NCBI GenBank assembly: GCA_049421205.1
Contig: JBMSMQ010000001.1
Span: forward strand, 62,001 to 126,000
Reading direction: 5' to 3'
Source of the DNA: JAFMIT01 sp049421205
Lineage (GTDB): Bacteria > Actinomycetota > Actinomycetes > S36-B12 > UBA5976
Length of the DNA stretch: 64,000 bases
Below are positions 34,553 to 43,472 of this stretch, piece after piece. Below the pieces are notes generated by a model. That model saw nothing but the letters and a program-made list of their open reading frames with translations, searched no databases and was not told the DNA's origin. Positions within the stretch are counted from its first letter, which is position 1. Each line of letters starts with the position of its first letter. The translations under genes and the position numbers were made by a program.

Positions 34553-35182
34553 GTGCCCTTTCTTTACCTCGTTCGTCATGCTCAAAGCACTGCAAATTCA
34601 GATGGTGTTCTGGCGGGAAGGATGCCTGGAATTTCACTTGACAAAAGAGGAAAGAAACAGGCGGAAAAGCTCAGCAAATTCTTGGCTACTGTTGAATTTG
34701 AAAAAATTATTGCAAGTCCGCTTGAACGCACACAAGAAACTGCAGCAATCCTAAGAGCGGATGCCGAAATAAAACTGGATTACCGCATTTCAGAGTGTGA
34801 TTATGGTCAATGGAGTGGGCAAAAGATTGAAGATTTGCAAAAACTAGAATTGTGGAGAGAGATTCAAAAGAAACCTTCTTCAGTGACCTTTCCCGAAGGT
34901 GAATCAATGCAAGAGATGTTCGAACGCGCTTGGAGTTCTGTTGAATTTTGGAACCAGGAAGTTACAGGAAACTATTTGATGGTCAGTCACGCTGATGTGA
35001 TTAAGGCGATTGTCGCTCGTGCGCTTGGAATGCATTTAGATAATTTTCAACGTATTGCAATTAGACCTGCAAGTTTGACGGTTATCTCGTTTAATCCAGA
35101 ACCGATGGTAATGCTGATGAATTTCAGTCTTGACAATGTGAGGAAATCCTCATCCAAGCCAACTATTGGAGGAGGTAAGTAG
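34553..35182 (+). CDS. Histidine phosphatase, MSMEG_4193 family
   Basis: This is a 209-residue histidine phosphatase/phosphomutase-like protein. LVRHAQSTANSDG carries the catalytic RH, SPLERTQETA the second arginine, ECDYGQWSG the acidic residue and MVSHADVIKAI the second histidine. The family (MSMEG_4193 type, name from memory) is almost confined to actinobacteria and travels with DUF3090 and SCO1664-type genes next to mshC. Its substrate is unknown. The stop is immediately followed by the TTG start of the DUF3090 gene. Confidence 0.88.
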   Translation: MPFLYLVRHAQSTANSDGVLAGRMPGISLDKRGKKQAEKLSKFLATVEFEKIIASPLERTQETAAILRADAEIKLDYRISECDYGQWSGQKIEDLQKLELWREIQKKPSSVTFPEGESMQEMFERAWSSVEFWNQEVTGNYLMVSHADVIKAIVARALGMHLDNFQRIAIRPASLTVISFNPEPMVMLMNFSLDNVRKSSSKPTIGGGK

Positions 35183-35725
35183 TTGAGAATTTTGTATGAG
35201 TTTACTCAGCCAGAGCGCTTTATTGTCGGAACGGTAGGGATGCCAGGGGAACGCTCCTTTTATTTGCAAGTTACGAATAACAAATCTGTTGTGAGCGTCG
35301 CAATTGAAAAAGGACAGGCGAGTGTGCTGGCCAACGGTCTTGAGAAATTACTCGACGATCTCTACAAGATGGGTCATCAAGTGCCTATGGCGGAACCGGG
35401 TGATCTAGATTTGGAGCCACTTTCTTTACCAATTGACATTGAATTTGTTGCGTATTCAATGGGTTTAGCTTGGAATGCAGAAACGGAACTCTTAACGCTT
35501 GAAATTCATGCTGAGTCCGAGGATATTCCTGATGTTGAAGAAAACCCCGAAAATGGTCCTGATTGTTTACGGGTCCGAATCAACCTTCAGCAAGCACGAG
35601 GTTTCATTGCCCGTACTCAAAAAGTAGTTGCAGCTGGTAGACCCATCTGCACATTTTGCCAATACCCGATCGATCCTCAAGGTCATATCTGTCCTAGGTC
35701 CAATGGTTTCCGACGAGGAGTTTGA
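35183..35725 (+). CDS. DUF3090 family protein
   Basis: This 180-residue actinobacterial protein has unknown function. It opens with an all-beta half (YEFTQPERFIVGTVGMPGERSFYLQV) and ends with a cysteine cluster CTFC...HIC that looks like a zinc knuckle. Start TTG at 35183 abuts the stop of the previous gene and is supported by a strong GGAGGAGG 13 bases upstream. Its end overlaps the SCO1664-type gene by 23 bases, so the three cassette genes are tightly coupled. Confidence 0.88.
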   Translation: MRILYEFTQPERFIVGTVGMPGERSFYLQVTNNKSVVSVAIEKGQASVLANGLEKLLDDLYKMGHQVPMAEPGDLDLEPLSLPIDIEFVAYSMGLAWNAETELLTLEIHAESEDIPDVEENPENGPDCLRVRINLQQARGFIARTQKVVAAGRPICTFCQYPIDPQGHICPRSNGFRRGV

Positions 35726-36461
35726 ACAGCTTCCACCAGAAAGTTGGCGGATTATTGGGAGAATAGTTCAATCGAGCAACAGTGCACTATTAGTTGAGAG
35801 TCACTCCATTCGTGGCGTCTACAAATCAGTTAATCGAGAACGTCCTCTTTGGGATTTTCCTTTAGAGACACTATGTCTGCGTGAATTACAGGCTTACAAA
35901 ATAGATCGACTTTTAGGATTTAATCTAATTCCGTCAACAGTGTGGATTGAAAGTGATGAAATGGCACCTGGAATTGTTCAACAGTATGTTGAAGATGCAG
36001 ACACGAAAGATGTTCGGCTCATCAATTCCAATGTTGATTCGGGCGAGTGGGTGACAATCCTTAAAGGCAATGTAGATGACGAAGACATATATCTTCAGCA
36101 CGCCTTGGGCGACGACGTTTTACGAGCAGCGGTACTAGACGTTCTTATCAATAATTCAGATAGGAAAGCTGGTCATATGCTCAGAGACCCACAGCAAAAA
36201 CTATGGCTTATTGATCACGGGGTCTGTTTTCACGTTGAGGACAAATTAAGAACAGTTTTATGGGGCTGGATTGGGCAAACGATACCGACAGACCTACGCG
36301 GCATACTTGAACGTATGCAAAGTAACCAGGAGTGGAGAAAAGTCTGGATATTGAGCGAAGAGGAGCGTATTGCCTTTGAAAATAGATTAGAGATCTTATT
36401 GACCGATGGTATGCCTGAGCCAAATGAATCATGGCCCTCGCTTCCAAGCCCTCTTTTTTGA
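35703..36461 (+). CDS. SCO1664-type kinase-like protein
   Basis: The 252-residue product matches the SCO1664 family, distantly related to phosphatidylinositol-kinase/HipA-like folds. A lysine strand (IRGVYKSVNRERPLWDFP), an acidic-asparagine catalytic-loop-like motif (VLINNSDRKAGHML) and a DFG-like metal motif (LIDHGVCF) are in kinase order, so phosphotransferase activity is plausible but unproven. The ATG at 35703 lies inside the DUF3090 gene. It ends 19 bases before mshC. Role unknown; the cassette context points to mycothiol or envelope metabolism. Confidence 0.82.
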   Translation: MVSDEEFEQLPPESWRIIGRIVQSSNSALLVESHSIRGVYKSVNRERPLWDFPLETLCLRELQAYKIDRLLGFNLIPSTVWIESDEMAPGIVQQYVEDADTKDVRLINSNVDSGEWVTILKGNVDDEDIYLQHALGDDVLRAAVLDVLINNSDRKAGHMLRDPQQKLWLIDHGVCFHVEDKLRTVLWGWIGQTIPTDLRGILERMQSNQEWRKVWILSEEERIAFENRLEILLTDGMPEPNESWPSLPSPLF

Positions 36462-36468
36462 CCTTCGG

Positions 36469-36474
36469 TAGGCT
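36469..36474 (+). promoter_or_regulatory. Leaderless-type -10 box of mshC
   Basis: TAGGCT is followed by aacgac and then GTG at 36481, with no ribosome site between. Confidence 0.6.
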
Positions 36475-36480
36475 AACGAC

Positions 36481-37680
36481 GTGAAGTCGTGGCCAGAAGT
36501 TTCAAGACCTTCAATTCCTATATCAATTGACGCTGTTACCTTAGAAGATGCAATGTCTGGTACGCAAAAGGTGCTTCGTTTACCTGATACAACGAGCTAC
36601 ATATACGTATGCGGAATAACACCATACGATTCAACGCATATTGGTCATGCGGCTACGTATGTATTTTTCGATGTATTACATCGAGTTTTACTTGCCACAA
36701 ATAAACCTGTGAGAATGATTGAAAATGTCACAGATATTGACGAGCCACTCTTCAAGAAAGCCGATGAGATAAAAGAAGCCTGGAACGTTCTTGCGGAGAA
36801 ACAAGTGACGAAGTTCGCGCAAGATATGACAGTACTTCGCGTCATACCTCCTTTCGAATTTGTTTCGGTCTCTGAAAACCTTACAAGTCTAATATCACAT
36901 ATTGGGAAGCTCATTGAAAATGGCACTGCTTATTTCATCGACGGTGATGTGTATTTTGCCTATCAAGGTGGCGAGGCAACTGAATTAGATTTACAAATCT
37001 TTAAAGAACGAGGAGGGGATCCTGACCGAGCGGGAAAGAAACACCCGCTCGACGCAGTTCTCTGGCGTTTAACAGCAGATCAACCCAATTTCGATTCACC
37101 TTGGGGACTCGGTCGTCCTGGATGGCACATTGAGTGTGTAAGTATTATCGAAGACTGTGTATCTCAACCTCTCCTCATTCAAGGGGGTGGGAGTGACCTA
37201 CGTTTCCCTCATCATGTGATGAGTGACCAGCAATATCGAGCACTAACCGGCCAATTGCATCTTGCCGAAGTTTTCTTTCACATCGGAATGGTGAAATACC
37301 AAGGCGAGAAAATGAGCAAATCTCTTGGTAACCTTGTTTTTGTCAGTGACTTGATTGAAAGTGGTGTTTCATCCATGGTCATTCGATATGCCATTTTGAT
37401 GCAAAACTTCGCAAAAGAATGGGAATGGAGCGACGAAGTTCTACGTGAAGCCGAAAAGCGTTATCATCGAGTGGTTGATGCTCTATCGTGTGAATCAACA
37501 GCAGATGCAAATCACCTGATTGAAACAATCAAAGGTAGTCTGAGTAATAACCTTAATACACGAATGGCACTTGATGCACTCGATGACTGGGCTACTGAAA
37601 CCCTTCAGGTACAGGGGAATCGCTCTCATGCAGGTGTGGTCTCTCGAACTATTGATGCACTATTAGGCATAGGTGTTTGA
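36481..37680 (+). CDS. mshC: Mycothiol ligase MshC
   Basis: MshC joins cysteine to the amino group of glucosaminyl-inositol, a late step in mycothiol synthesis. It is a paralogue of cysteinyl-tRNA synthetase. The zinc site starts in YVCGITPYD, the HIGH motif is STHIGHAATYV and the KMSKS motif is GEKMSKSLGN; the protein is 399 residues and lacks the anticodon-binding domain, which separates it from CysS. The TAGGCT box six bases before the GTG predicts a leaderless transcript. It shows that this lineage uses mycothiol as its thiol buffer. The stop overlaps the pgi ATG by one base (TGATG). Confidence 0.95.
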   Translation: MKSWPEVSRPSIPISIDAVTLEDAMSGTQKVLRLPDTTSYIYVCGITPYDSTHIGHAATYVFFDVLHRVLLATNKPVRMIENVTDIDEPLFKKADEIKEAWNVLAEKQVTKFAQDMTVLRVIPPFEFVSVSENLTSLISHIGKLIENGTAYFIDGDVYFAYQGGEATELDLQIFKERGGDPDRAGKKHPLDAVLWRLTADQPNFDSPWGLGRPGWHIECVSIIEDCVSQPLLIQGGGSDLRFPHHVMSDQQYRALTGQLHLAEVFFHIGMVKYQGEKMSKSLGNLVFVSDLIESGVSSMVIRYAILMQNFAKEWEWSDEVLREAEKRYHRVVDALSCESTADANHLIETIKGSLSNNLNTRMALDALDDWATETLQVQGNRSHAGVVSRTIDALLGIGV

Positions 37681-39266
37681 TGTTTATCTCTGAAAATCTT
37701 CACAACAAGTTATTACAACATACTCACGATATCAAAGGTACGCATTTGAAAGCACTTTTTGATAATGATGAAAATAGATCAAAACGCTACTTGCGAGCAG
37801 CCGGAAAGCTTCACATTGACTTTTCGAAAAGTCTCGTAACTGATGAAATTATTTCTACTTTGCTTGAGATGACAACAGAGTGTGGTTTACATCTGCAGAT
37901 TGAACGAATGTTTCAGGGTGATCAAATCAACCTAACTGAGAATCGTTCTGTACTTCATACTGCACTTAGAGCCGAGGCCAGTAATGAGATTTACGTTGAA
38001 GGCAGAAATGTAGTTGAGGATATTCACTCAATATTGACTACTATGGGTGGAATCTCAGACTCTGTTAGCTCTGGGATGTGGAAGGGTTCAACTGGTAAAT
38101 CTATTGAAACTGTTGTCAATATTGGAATTGGAGGTTCTGATTTAGGGCCCGCAATGTCAGTTTTGGCTCTATCTCACCACAAAGTCTCTCAAATCAATCA
38201 GTATTTTGTTTCTAACGTTGACCCGAGTGAAATTTCTGATGTTTTAGAAAAGTGCAATCCTGAAACAACTTTGTTTATCATCGCGAGCAAAACTTTCACG
38301 ACCACTGAGACCATTCTGAATGCGGAGATTGCTAAGAAATGGCTAGAGAGTAATCTTGGAAACCAAGCAAAAATTTCAAATCACTTCATCGCCTTAAGCA
38401 CTAACATTCAAGCCGCTGAAGATTTTGGTGTCAATACAGAGAACGTTCTTGGTTTTTGGGATTGGGTTGGAGGACGGTTTTCTCTCCCAAGCGCCATTGG
38501 ATTGTCACTCATGATCCGAATTGGTAAAGATCAATTTACCGAATTTCTGCAAGGGATGAGTGACATTGATGAATATTTTCGCCGAACATCATTCAAGGAA
38601 AATGCTATTGTTCTTTATGCGCTAATCGGAATCTGGTATCGAAACTACCTGAACTTTACTTCATATGCAGTTCTTCCATACGATTCACATCTTTCACGTT
38701 TGCCCGCGTACCTGCAACAACTTATTATGGAAAGTAACGGGAAAAGCGTTAATCTTGAAGGTGAAGTTTTGGACTACGACACAAGCTTCGTAATCTGGGG
38801 TGAACCTGGAACGAATGGGCAACACTCTTTTCATCAATTACTTCACCAAGGAACAGATATTGTTCCCACCGATTTTCTATTTGCCGCATCAGGTTTAACC
38901 AAGTTTTCCGATTCCCACGATGTGTTGATTTCAAATGCTATAGCTCAAGCCGAAGTACTAGCTTTCGGGTCTCAAGAGAATTTGCCTCGATATAAGGAGA
39001 TGGGAGGCAATCGACCTTCTATTACTTTTGTGTATCCAGAACTCAACCCATACATTTTGGGACAAATTATTGCTTTCTACGAACATGTAGTTTTCACTCA
39101 GGGTGTGATCTGGAAGATAAATTCATTTGATCAATGGGGAGTTGAACTGGGCAAGAAGGTAGCCAAGTCACTACTTCCACTTTTACAAGGAGATAATGCA
39201 GAGGTACCAAAGCGTTATGAGACGATAATTGCACTTATTCGTAAAATGCGGGGAGAAAATAAGTGA
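37680..39266 (+). CDS. pgi: Glucose-6-phosphate isomerase
   Basis: Pgi interconverts glucose 6-phosphate and fructose 6-phosphate. The family signatures are present: VVNIGIGGSDLGP near residue 140, IIASKTFTTTET, GFWDWVGGRFSLPSAIGL, MESNGKSV, WGEPGTNGQHSFHQLLHQGT with catalytic Glu and His, and the C-terminal FDQWGVELGKKVA. It is 528 residues from ATG 37680. Its location in the mshC-to-trmI run is not one I recognise from other actinobacteria. Its end overlaps the site-2 protease start (GTGA). Confidence 0.97.
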   Translation: MFISENLHNKLLQHTHDIKGTHLKALFDNDENRSKRYLRAAGKLHIDFSKSLVTDEIISTLLEMTTECGLHLQIERMFQGDQINLTENRSVLHTALRAEASNEIYVEGRNVVEDIHSILTTMGGISDSVSSGMWKGSTGKSIETVVNIGIGGSDLGPAMSVLALSHHKVSQINQYFVSNVDPSEISDVLEKCNPETTLFIIASKTFTTTETILNAEIAKKWLESNLGNQAKISNHFIALSTNIQAAEDFGVNTENVLGFWDWVGGRFSLPSAIGLSLMIRIGKDQFTEFLQGMSDIDEYFRRTSFKENAIVLYALIGIWYRNYLNFTSYAVLPYDSHLSRLPAYLQQLIMESNGKSVNLEGEVLDYDTSFVIWGEPGTNGQHSFHQLLHQGTDIVPTDFLFAASGLTKFSDSHDVLISNAIAQAEVLAFGSQENLPRYKEMGGNRPSITFVYPELNPYILGQIIAFYEHVVFTQGVIWKINSFDQWGVELGKKVAKSLLPLLQGDNAEVPKRYETIIALIRKMRGENK

Positions 39267-40342
39267 AGATTCGAGGAATTCCGATTCTCTTTCCAACAAG
39301 TGCTTGGCTTGGTTTGTTCTTAATTAGTTGGCTAGTGATTCCTCGCGTAACGGCGAATTTTCCATCATATTCAAGTTCACTCATTCTCGTCATTGCCTTA
39401 CTTCACGCCTTAGCGATTTATGTCAGCGTATTTGTTCATGAACTGGGCCATGCTTTTACTGCCCAGAAATATGGGTATCAACCAAAAGAAATAGTTTTGA
39501 ACCTTATCGGCGGCCATACGGCTTTCGCTCGTGACTTCGACACCTCAAAGCATCAGATATTAATTGCGCTGTTTGGGCCCCTCGCCAATTCTCTGGTTAT
39601 CTTTTTTGGGTTTGTGCTATACCTGCTCAATCTTCATCCGATTGTTGAGAGCATTGCAGTCTGGCTGATGTGGGCTAGCGTAATCACCACAATAGTGAAT
39701 CTCTTGCCAGGATTTCCTCTCGACGGCGGAGCAATCCTCGGTGGAATAGTTTGGGCGATTTCTGGAGATCGGAATGCAGGTTTAAGAGCAAACGCAATTG
39801 GTGGAGTAATCCTTGCAGGGATTTGGTTTCTTTCGCCATGGATTTTGGAGGTAGCACTCGGGTGGGAAGTGGCAATTACAGACATTGTTATCAGTAGCCT
39901 GATCGGAAGTTGGTTAATGTTGAGTTCTCTTCGGTTACTCGCTTTCACCAATAATCCGCAAAAGTCTGAAATAGAAACAGAAATAAATTCAGCGGGTGCC
40001 CTCGTCGAAAAATTTACTCGAAGAGCAATACTCATCAATGTTGACACAGATATTCAGACAGCGTTAACAGAAATGAAAAATAGGGGTGCCGGATCTGTAA
40101 TAGTGGTTGACACTATTCCTGTAGGAATCTTAAGAGAAGACGCCTACGATTCGTCGTTGGTGGGGAAGGTGCAATCATTCGCGCGACGAGTGGATGAGAG
40201 CGACATAATTCTCAAAGATCGAACCCTCGAAGAATTAGCCGACATTTTGGCAAACCCCGCCATAAATGAGTGGATTGTTATAGATGAACAAAATCGGATG
40301 TTTGGTGTTCTCATGCGAAGTGATCTCGTTGGACACCTATGA
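39263..40342 (+). CDS. Site-2 protease-like M50 peptidase with CBS domains
   Basis: This is an intramembrane zinc metalloprotease of the M50 family (Rip3/SpoIVFB-like). The HEXXH motif reads FVHELGHAFTAQKYG near residue 60, and the third ligand lies in LLPGFPLDGGAIL. Six helices make up the first 220 residues, followed by a cytosolic tail with a CBS pair (IQTALTEMKNRGAGSVIVV and DEQNRMFGVLMRSDLVG). The CBS pair probably senses a nucleotide ligand. It is 359 residues with a GTG start. Position just before trmI is typical for actinobacteria; the substrate is unknown. Confidence 0.92.
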   Translation: MKIRGIPILFPTSAWLGLFLISWLVIPRVTANFPSYSSSLILVIALLHALAIYVSVFVHELGHAFTAQKYGYQPKEIVLNLIGGHTAFARDFDTSKHQILIALFGPLANSLVIFFGFVLYLLNLHPIVESIAVWLMWASVITTIVNLLPGFPLDGGAILGGIVWAISGDRNAGLRANAIGGVILAGIWFLSPWILEVALGWEVAITDIVISSLIGSWLMLSSLRLLAFTNNPQKSEIETEINSAGALVEKFTRRAILINVDTDIQTALTEMKNRGAGSVIVVDTIPVGILREDAYDSSLVGKVQSFARRVDESDIILKDRTLEELADILANPAINEWIVIDEQNRMFGVLMRSDLVGHL

Positions 40343-41214
40343 GTAATTTTGCATACGGGGATATTGTTCAATTGACTGACACCAAGGGCCGAATGTATCG
40401 GGTGCAACTAAGAGAGAATCATGAGTTTCACACACATCGCGGGCACATACAACATAACGACATCGTGGGAAAGCCTGATGGAAGTGTTATCACTTCATCA
40501 AACAACAACAAGTATCTGGCATTTAAACCACTCTTACTCGATCAAGTACTTTCAATGAAGCGTGGAGCCGCTGTTATCTATCCGAAGGATAGTGCAACGA
40601 TACTAATTGAAGCAGATGTTTTCCCTGGTGCAACGGTAGTCGAAGCTGGGGCTGGAAGTGGTGGGTTAACGCTCTACCTTCTTCGCGCAGTTGGAGAAAA
40701 CGGCAAGTTAATCTCCTGTGAAGTACGTGAAGATTTTGCCTCTATTGCCCGTTTGAATGTTGAACAAGTTTACGGGGAGCACTTACCGAATTGGGATTTA
40801 CGAAACACAGACTTTATCTCCGCTATGGAAGATATTGAAAATGCAAGTATTGACCGAGTCGTTCTCGATATGTTAGCGCCCTGGGAATGTTTGCGTACGG
40901 CAACACGAATTATGAAACCTGGCGGCGTTTTAGCAGTCTATGTTGCAACTACAACTCAGCTCTCAAGAACTGTAGAGACATTAAGGCTTCTTCAAAACTG
41001 GGCAGAGCCGCGTAGTCAAGAAACTTTGGTTCGTCTTTGGCATGTTGAGGGGCTCTCCGTACGACCTGAACACAGGATGTCTGGACATACAGGATTCGTA
41101 GTAACGGCTCGCCGTCTTGCAGGTGATGCTGAAGGGTTTCAACTGAAAAGAAAGCCTGCTCCGGGAGCGTATGGAGAAGATTGGCTACCACCTGAAATGG
41201 GTCAAGACGCATAG
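40339..41214 (+). CDS. trmI: tRNA (adenine-58-N1) methyltransferase TrmI
   Basis: TrmI methylates A58 in the T loop of tRNAs. It has an N-terminal beta domain (YGDIVQLTDTKGRMYRV) and a Rossmann methyltransferase domain with the SAM motif VVEAGAGSGGLTLYLL and the catalytic-side strand RVVLDMLAPWECL. It is 291 residues long. The ATG overlaps the protease stop (ATGA). In other actinobacteria trmI is followed by the Pup-proteasome block; here the stop codon TAG is itself the first half of the TAGACT box of the FKBP gene nine bases further on. Confidence 0.95.
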   Translation: MSNFAYGDIVQLTDTKGRMYRVQLRENHEFHTHRGHIQHNDIVGKPDGSVITSSNNNKYLAFKPLLLDQVLSMKRGAAVIYPKDSATILIEADVFPGATVVEAGAGSGGLTLYLLRAVGENGKLISCEVREDFASIARLNVEQVYGEHLPNWDLRNTDFISAMEDIENASIDRVVLDMLAPWECLRTATRIMKPGGVLAVYVATTTQLSRTVETLRLLQNWAEPRSQETLVRLWHVEGLSVRPEHRMSGHTGFVVTARRLAGDAEGFQLKRKPAPGAYGEDWLPPEMGQDA

Positions 41215-41217
41215 ACT
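41212..41217 (+). promoter_or_regulatory. Leaderless-type -10 box of the FKBP gene
   Basis: TAGACT begins with the TAG stop codon of trmI and is followed by ttctgt and then ATG at 41224. It would start the FKBP-pafB-pafC transcript at the point where the proteasome genes are missing. Confidence 0.6.
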
Positions 41218-41223
41218 TTCTGT

Positions 41224-41577
41224 ATGAAACCAGAAATCGATTTTCACGACGGCCCTGCTCCCACAACTCTCATTATTGAGGATATAGTCGAGGGAGATGG
41301 TAAGGAAGCTTTGCCGTCTAGCAATGTTCTCGTACATTACGTAGGCGTTGAATATGACACAGGAGAAGAATTTGATGCTTCCTGGAATCGTGGAGAGGCG
41401 ATAGATTTTCCACTCACAAACCTCATTAAAGGTTGGCAAGAAGGAATTCCTGGGATGAAAGTTGGGGGACGAAGAAAATTGATTTGCCCGCCAGATTACG
41501 CCTACGGCAGTGGAGCGCATCGTCTGAGCAATAAAACTTTGATATTTGTCATTGATTTGTTGGATGTAACCGCATGA
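41224..41577 (+). CDS. FKBP-type peptidyl-prolyl isomerase
   Basis: This is a 117-residue single-domain FKBP. The fold markers are VLVHYVGVEYDTGEEFDASW near residue 36, FPLTNLIKGWQEGIPGMKVGGRRKLICPPDYAYG and a final strand IFVIDLLDVTA. There is no signal peptide, so it acts in the cytoplasm as a folding helper. In Streptomyces a similar gene lies between pafA and pafB, so its place here is conserved even though pafA is missing. The stop overlaps pafB by four bases (ATGA). Confidence 0.94.
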   Translation: MKPEIDFHDGPAPTTLIIEDIVEGDGKEALPSSNVLVHYVGVEYDTGEEFDASWNRGEAIDFPLTNLIKGWQEGIPGMKVGGRRKLICPPDYAYGSGAHRLSNKTLIFVIDLLDVTA

Positions 41578-42545
41578 GCGAGGAAGAAGATTATCTCCCT
41601 CTTGCACCGAATGATCCAAGCACAGAAAGATTGGTCAATCTTTTCATGCTACTTCAATCAACCGTCATCGGATTCACTAGAGATCAAATTTTTGAAATAG
41701 TTCCGGGTTACCTTGAATCATCGGACGCGGCATCCCAAAGAATGTTTGAGAGAGACAAAGACATTTTGCTTTCTGCTGGCATTTATGTGGAAATGAAATC
41801 TGACCTATTTGCAAATGAGCATCGGTACCTTATTTCGAAGGATCGGGTGTTACTTCCAGAACTTAAACTTGAAAAGGATGAATTGAAAGCACTCTATTAT
41901 GCATCGTTAGTCTGGAACAATTCAGATTTGCGAGAAAGTGCTCGTGAACTTGGCATAAAACTACAAACTTTTGGACTTGAAATCGACACAACGACGTTAG
42001 ATTGGTCATACGGTATTAGTCATCACCTCCCAGCGCTCTTGCAGGCTCTCCAAGATAATCGAGTTGCAGAATTTGATTACCGAAAGCCTCAACAGGTATC
42101 CACGGATAGACGCACACTCGAGGTATGGGGCGTTACGTACCGTCCAACGAACTGGTATGTCTTCGGCCTTGATCGTTTGCGCAATGAACCACGAGCTTTC
42201 AATTTGCGCCGAATCGTTGGGGAGTGTGTGGTCACGGGTCCGCGTGGTGCGTACGAGATACCAGATTCCATTGATGTAGAAGCGTTGTTGAACCCCATGT
42301 TGTATGCGGAATCTTTTCAGAAAGTGACGCTCAGGGTGATGGAAGGCAAAGGTTTGTATTGGAGGAAGCTTGCAAAGCGCGACCTTTCCAACTTAGGTGA
42401 AGATGAGTTTGATGTAGAACTTGTAAATCCATTCATCAACTTACCCCGCCTTGCCGCAGATGCTCCAGGAGTTGTTGTCGTTGGTCCGAATGAGATTCGA
42501 AATGAGGTTCTTATGCTGCTACAAAACGCGGTTGGTGCGAAGTGA
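41574..42545 (+). CDS. pafB: WYL-domain regulator PafB
   Basis: PafB pairs with PafC to form a transcription activator of DNA-damage genes in mycobacteria, and it does not need the proteasome. The N-terminus is a winged helix (RLVNLFMLLQSTVIGFTRDQIFEIVPGY), followed by a WYL domain in which TYRPTNWYVFGLDRLRNEPRAFNLRRI is the ligand-pocket strand set. The C-terminal WCX part ends LMLLQNAVG. It is 323 residues long and coupled to pafC by GTGA. Confidence 0.9.
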   Translation: MSEEEDYLPLAPNDPSTERLVNLFMLLQSTVIGFTRDQIFEIVPGYLESSDAASQRMFERDKDILLSAGIYVEMKSDLFANEHRYLISKDRVLLPELKLEKDELKALYYASLVWNNSDLRESARELGIKLQTFGLEIDTTTLDWSYGISHHLPALLQALQDNRVAEFDYRKPQQVSTDRRTLEVWGVTYRPTNWYVFGLDRLRNEPRAFNLRRIVGECVVTGPRGAYEIPDSIDVEALLNPMLYAESFQKVTLRVMEGKGLYWRKLAKRDLSNLGEDEFDVELVNPFINLPRLAADAPGVVVVGPNEIRNEVLMLLQNAVGAK

Positions 42546-43444
42546 AGCGATTCGAACGGCTTTTAAATCTTGTTGCGTGGCTCCAACGCCATCCGTTTTC
42601 GACAGCTGCTGAGGTAGCACAGGCGTTCGGTATGAGCGTAAAAGAGGTTGAAGAAGATATTGCGCAACTGACATTAACTGGAAAAGGTCAAGGCTATAGT
42701 GATCTGTTCGATATTCATTATGATAAATCTGGAATATCCGTTCGAGATTCTCTTGGAATTGATCGTCCCATTCAATTTGATACGGCAGAAATTGGATGTC
42801 TACTCGTGGGCATTGAAACGCTACTCGCAAGTGGAGTCGCTCTCGATGTTGCTCGAGAATCAATCGAATCTGCTCGAGAGAAAATTTCTGGAGTTATTAA
42901 TGCACAAGGTGTTATTCGCTATTTATCAGGTGCACTTGTCGAAAATTCAGATGCCATCACTACGATTCAAACTGCAATACTTGAAAAGCGCCAAATCGAT
43001 ATTGCCTATTGGAATTCCGTGAGAGACGATGCAACTCAAAGACGAATTTCGCCATTTAGGATCCGGGGAACAGATGCATACACAATTGTCGATGCGTACT
43101 GTCATACGTCAAATGGCTGGAGATCGTTTCGGCTAGATCATATGCTCAGCGTGGAAGCAACAGGGGAGCAAACAAGAATCAACGAGCAAGAATTTGAAGA
43201 TATGCAGTACACAATTGTGGAGATTGAAATTCCAACTGCACGATCTGAGCTGCTTGAAGACTTAGTTGTACTGAAAAAGATTCCAAACGAGAAGTCCACC
43301 CGTGCCTACATACAAATTGTTACGCCAGCAACACTGGCAAGGTCAGTCCGAGCATCAGGCGGGGAACTCAGAATCTTGGGCCCTGAGGAAATCAAGGAAT
43401 CTGTTGACGAGCTGAATCGCGCGGCTCTACGGGCCTATCAATAG
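42542..43444 (+). CDS. pafC: WYL-domain regulator PafC
   Basis: PafC is the partner of PafB. It opens with the HTH RLLNLVAWLQRHPFSTAAEVAQAF and has a WYL domain in the middle (RQIDIAYWNSVRDDATQRRISPFRI...NGWRSFRLDHM) and a C-terminal WCX domain. It is 300 residues with a GTG start overlapping the pafB stop. It is followed by tatA with 28 bases between, in the order pafB-pafC-tatA-tatC known from mycobacteria. Confidence 0.9.
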   Translation: MKRFERLLNLVAWLQRHPFSTAAEVAQAFGMSVKEVEEDIAQLTLTGKGQGYSDLFDIHYDKSGISVRDSLGIDRPIQFDTAEIGCLLVGIETLLASGVALDVARESIESAREKISGVINAQGVIRYLSGALVENSDAITTIQTAILEKRQIDIAYWNSVRDDATQRRISPFRIRGTDAYTIVDAYCHTSNGWRSFRLDHMLSVEATGEQTRINEQEFEDMQYTIVEIEIPTARSELLEDLVVLKKIPNEKSTRAYIQIVTPATLARSVRASGGELRILGPEEIKESVDELNRAALRAYQ

Positions 43445-43450
43445 TAGACT
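43445..43450 (+). promoter_or_regulatory. -10 box of tatA
   Basis: TAGACT follows directly on the pafC stop codon. A start near 43457 would leave a 16-nt leader with AAAGGGG before the tatA ATG. Confidence 0.5.
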
Positions 43451-43472
43451 TCACCAACACGAAAGGGGCGCT

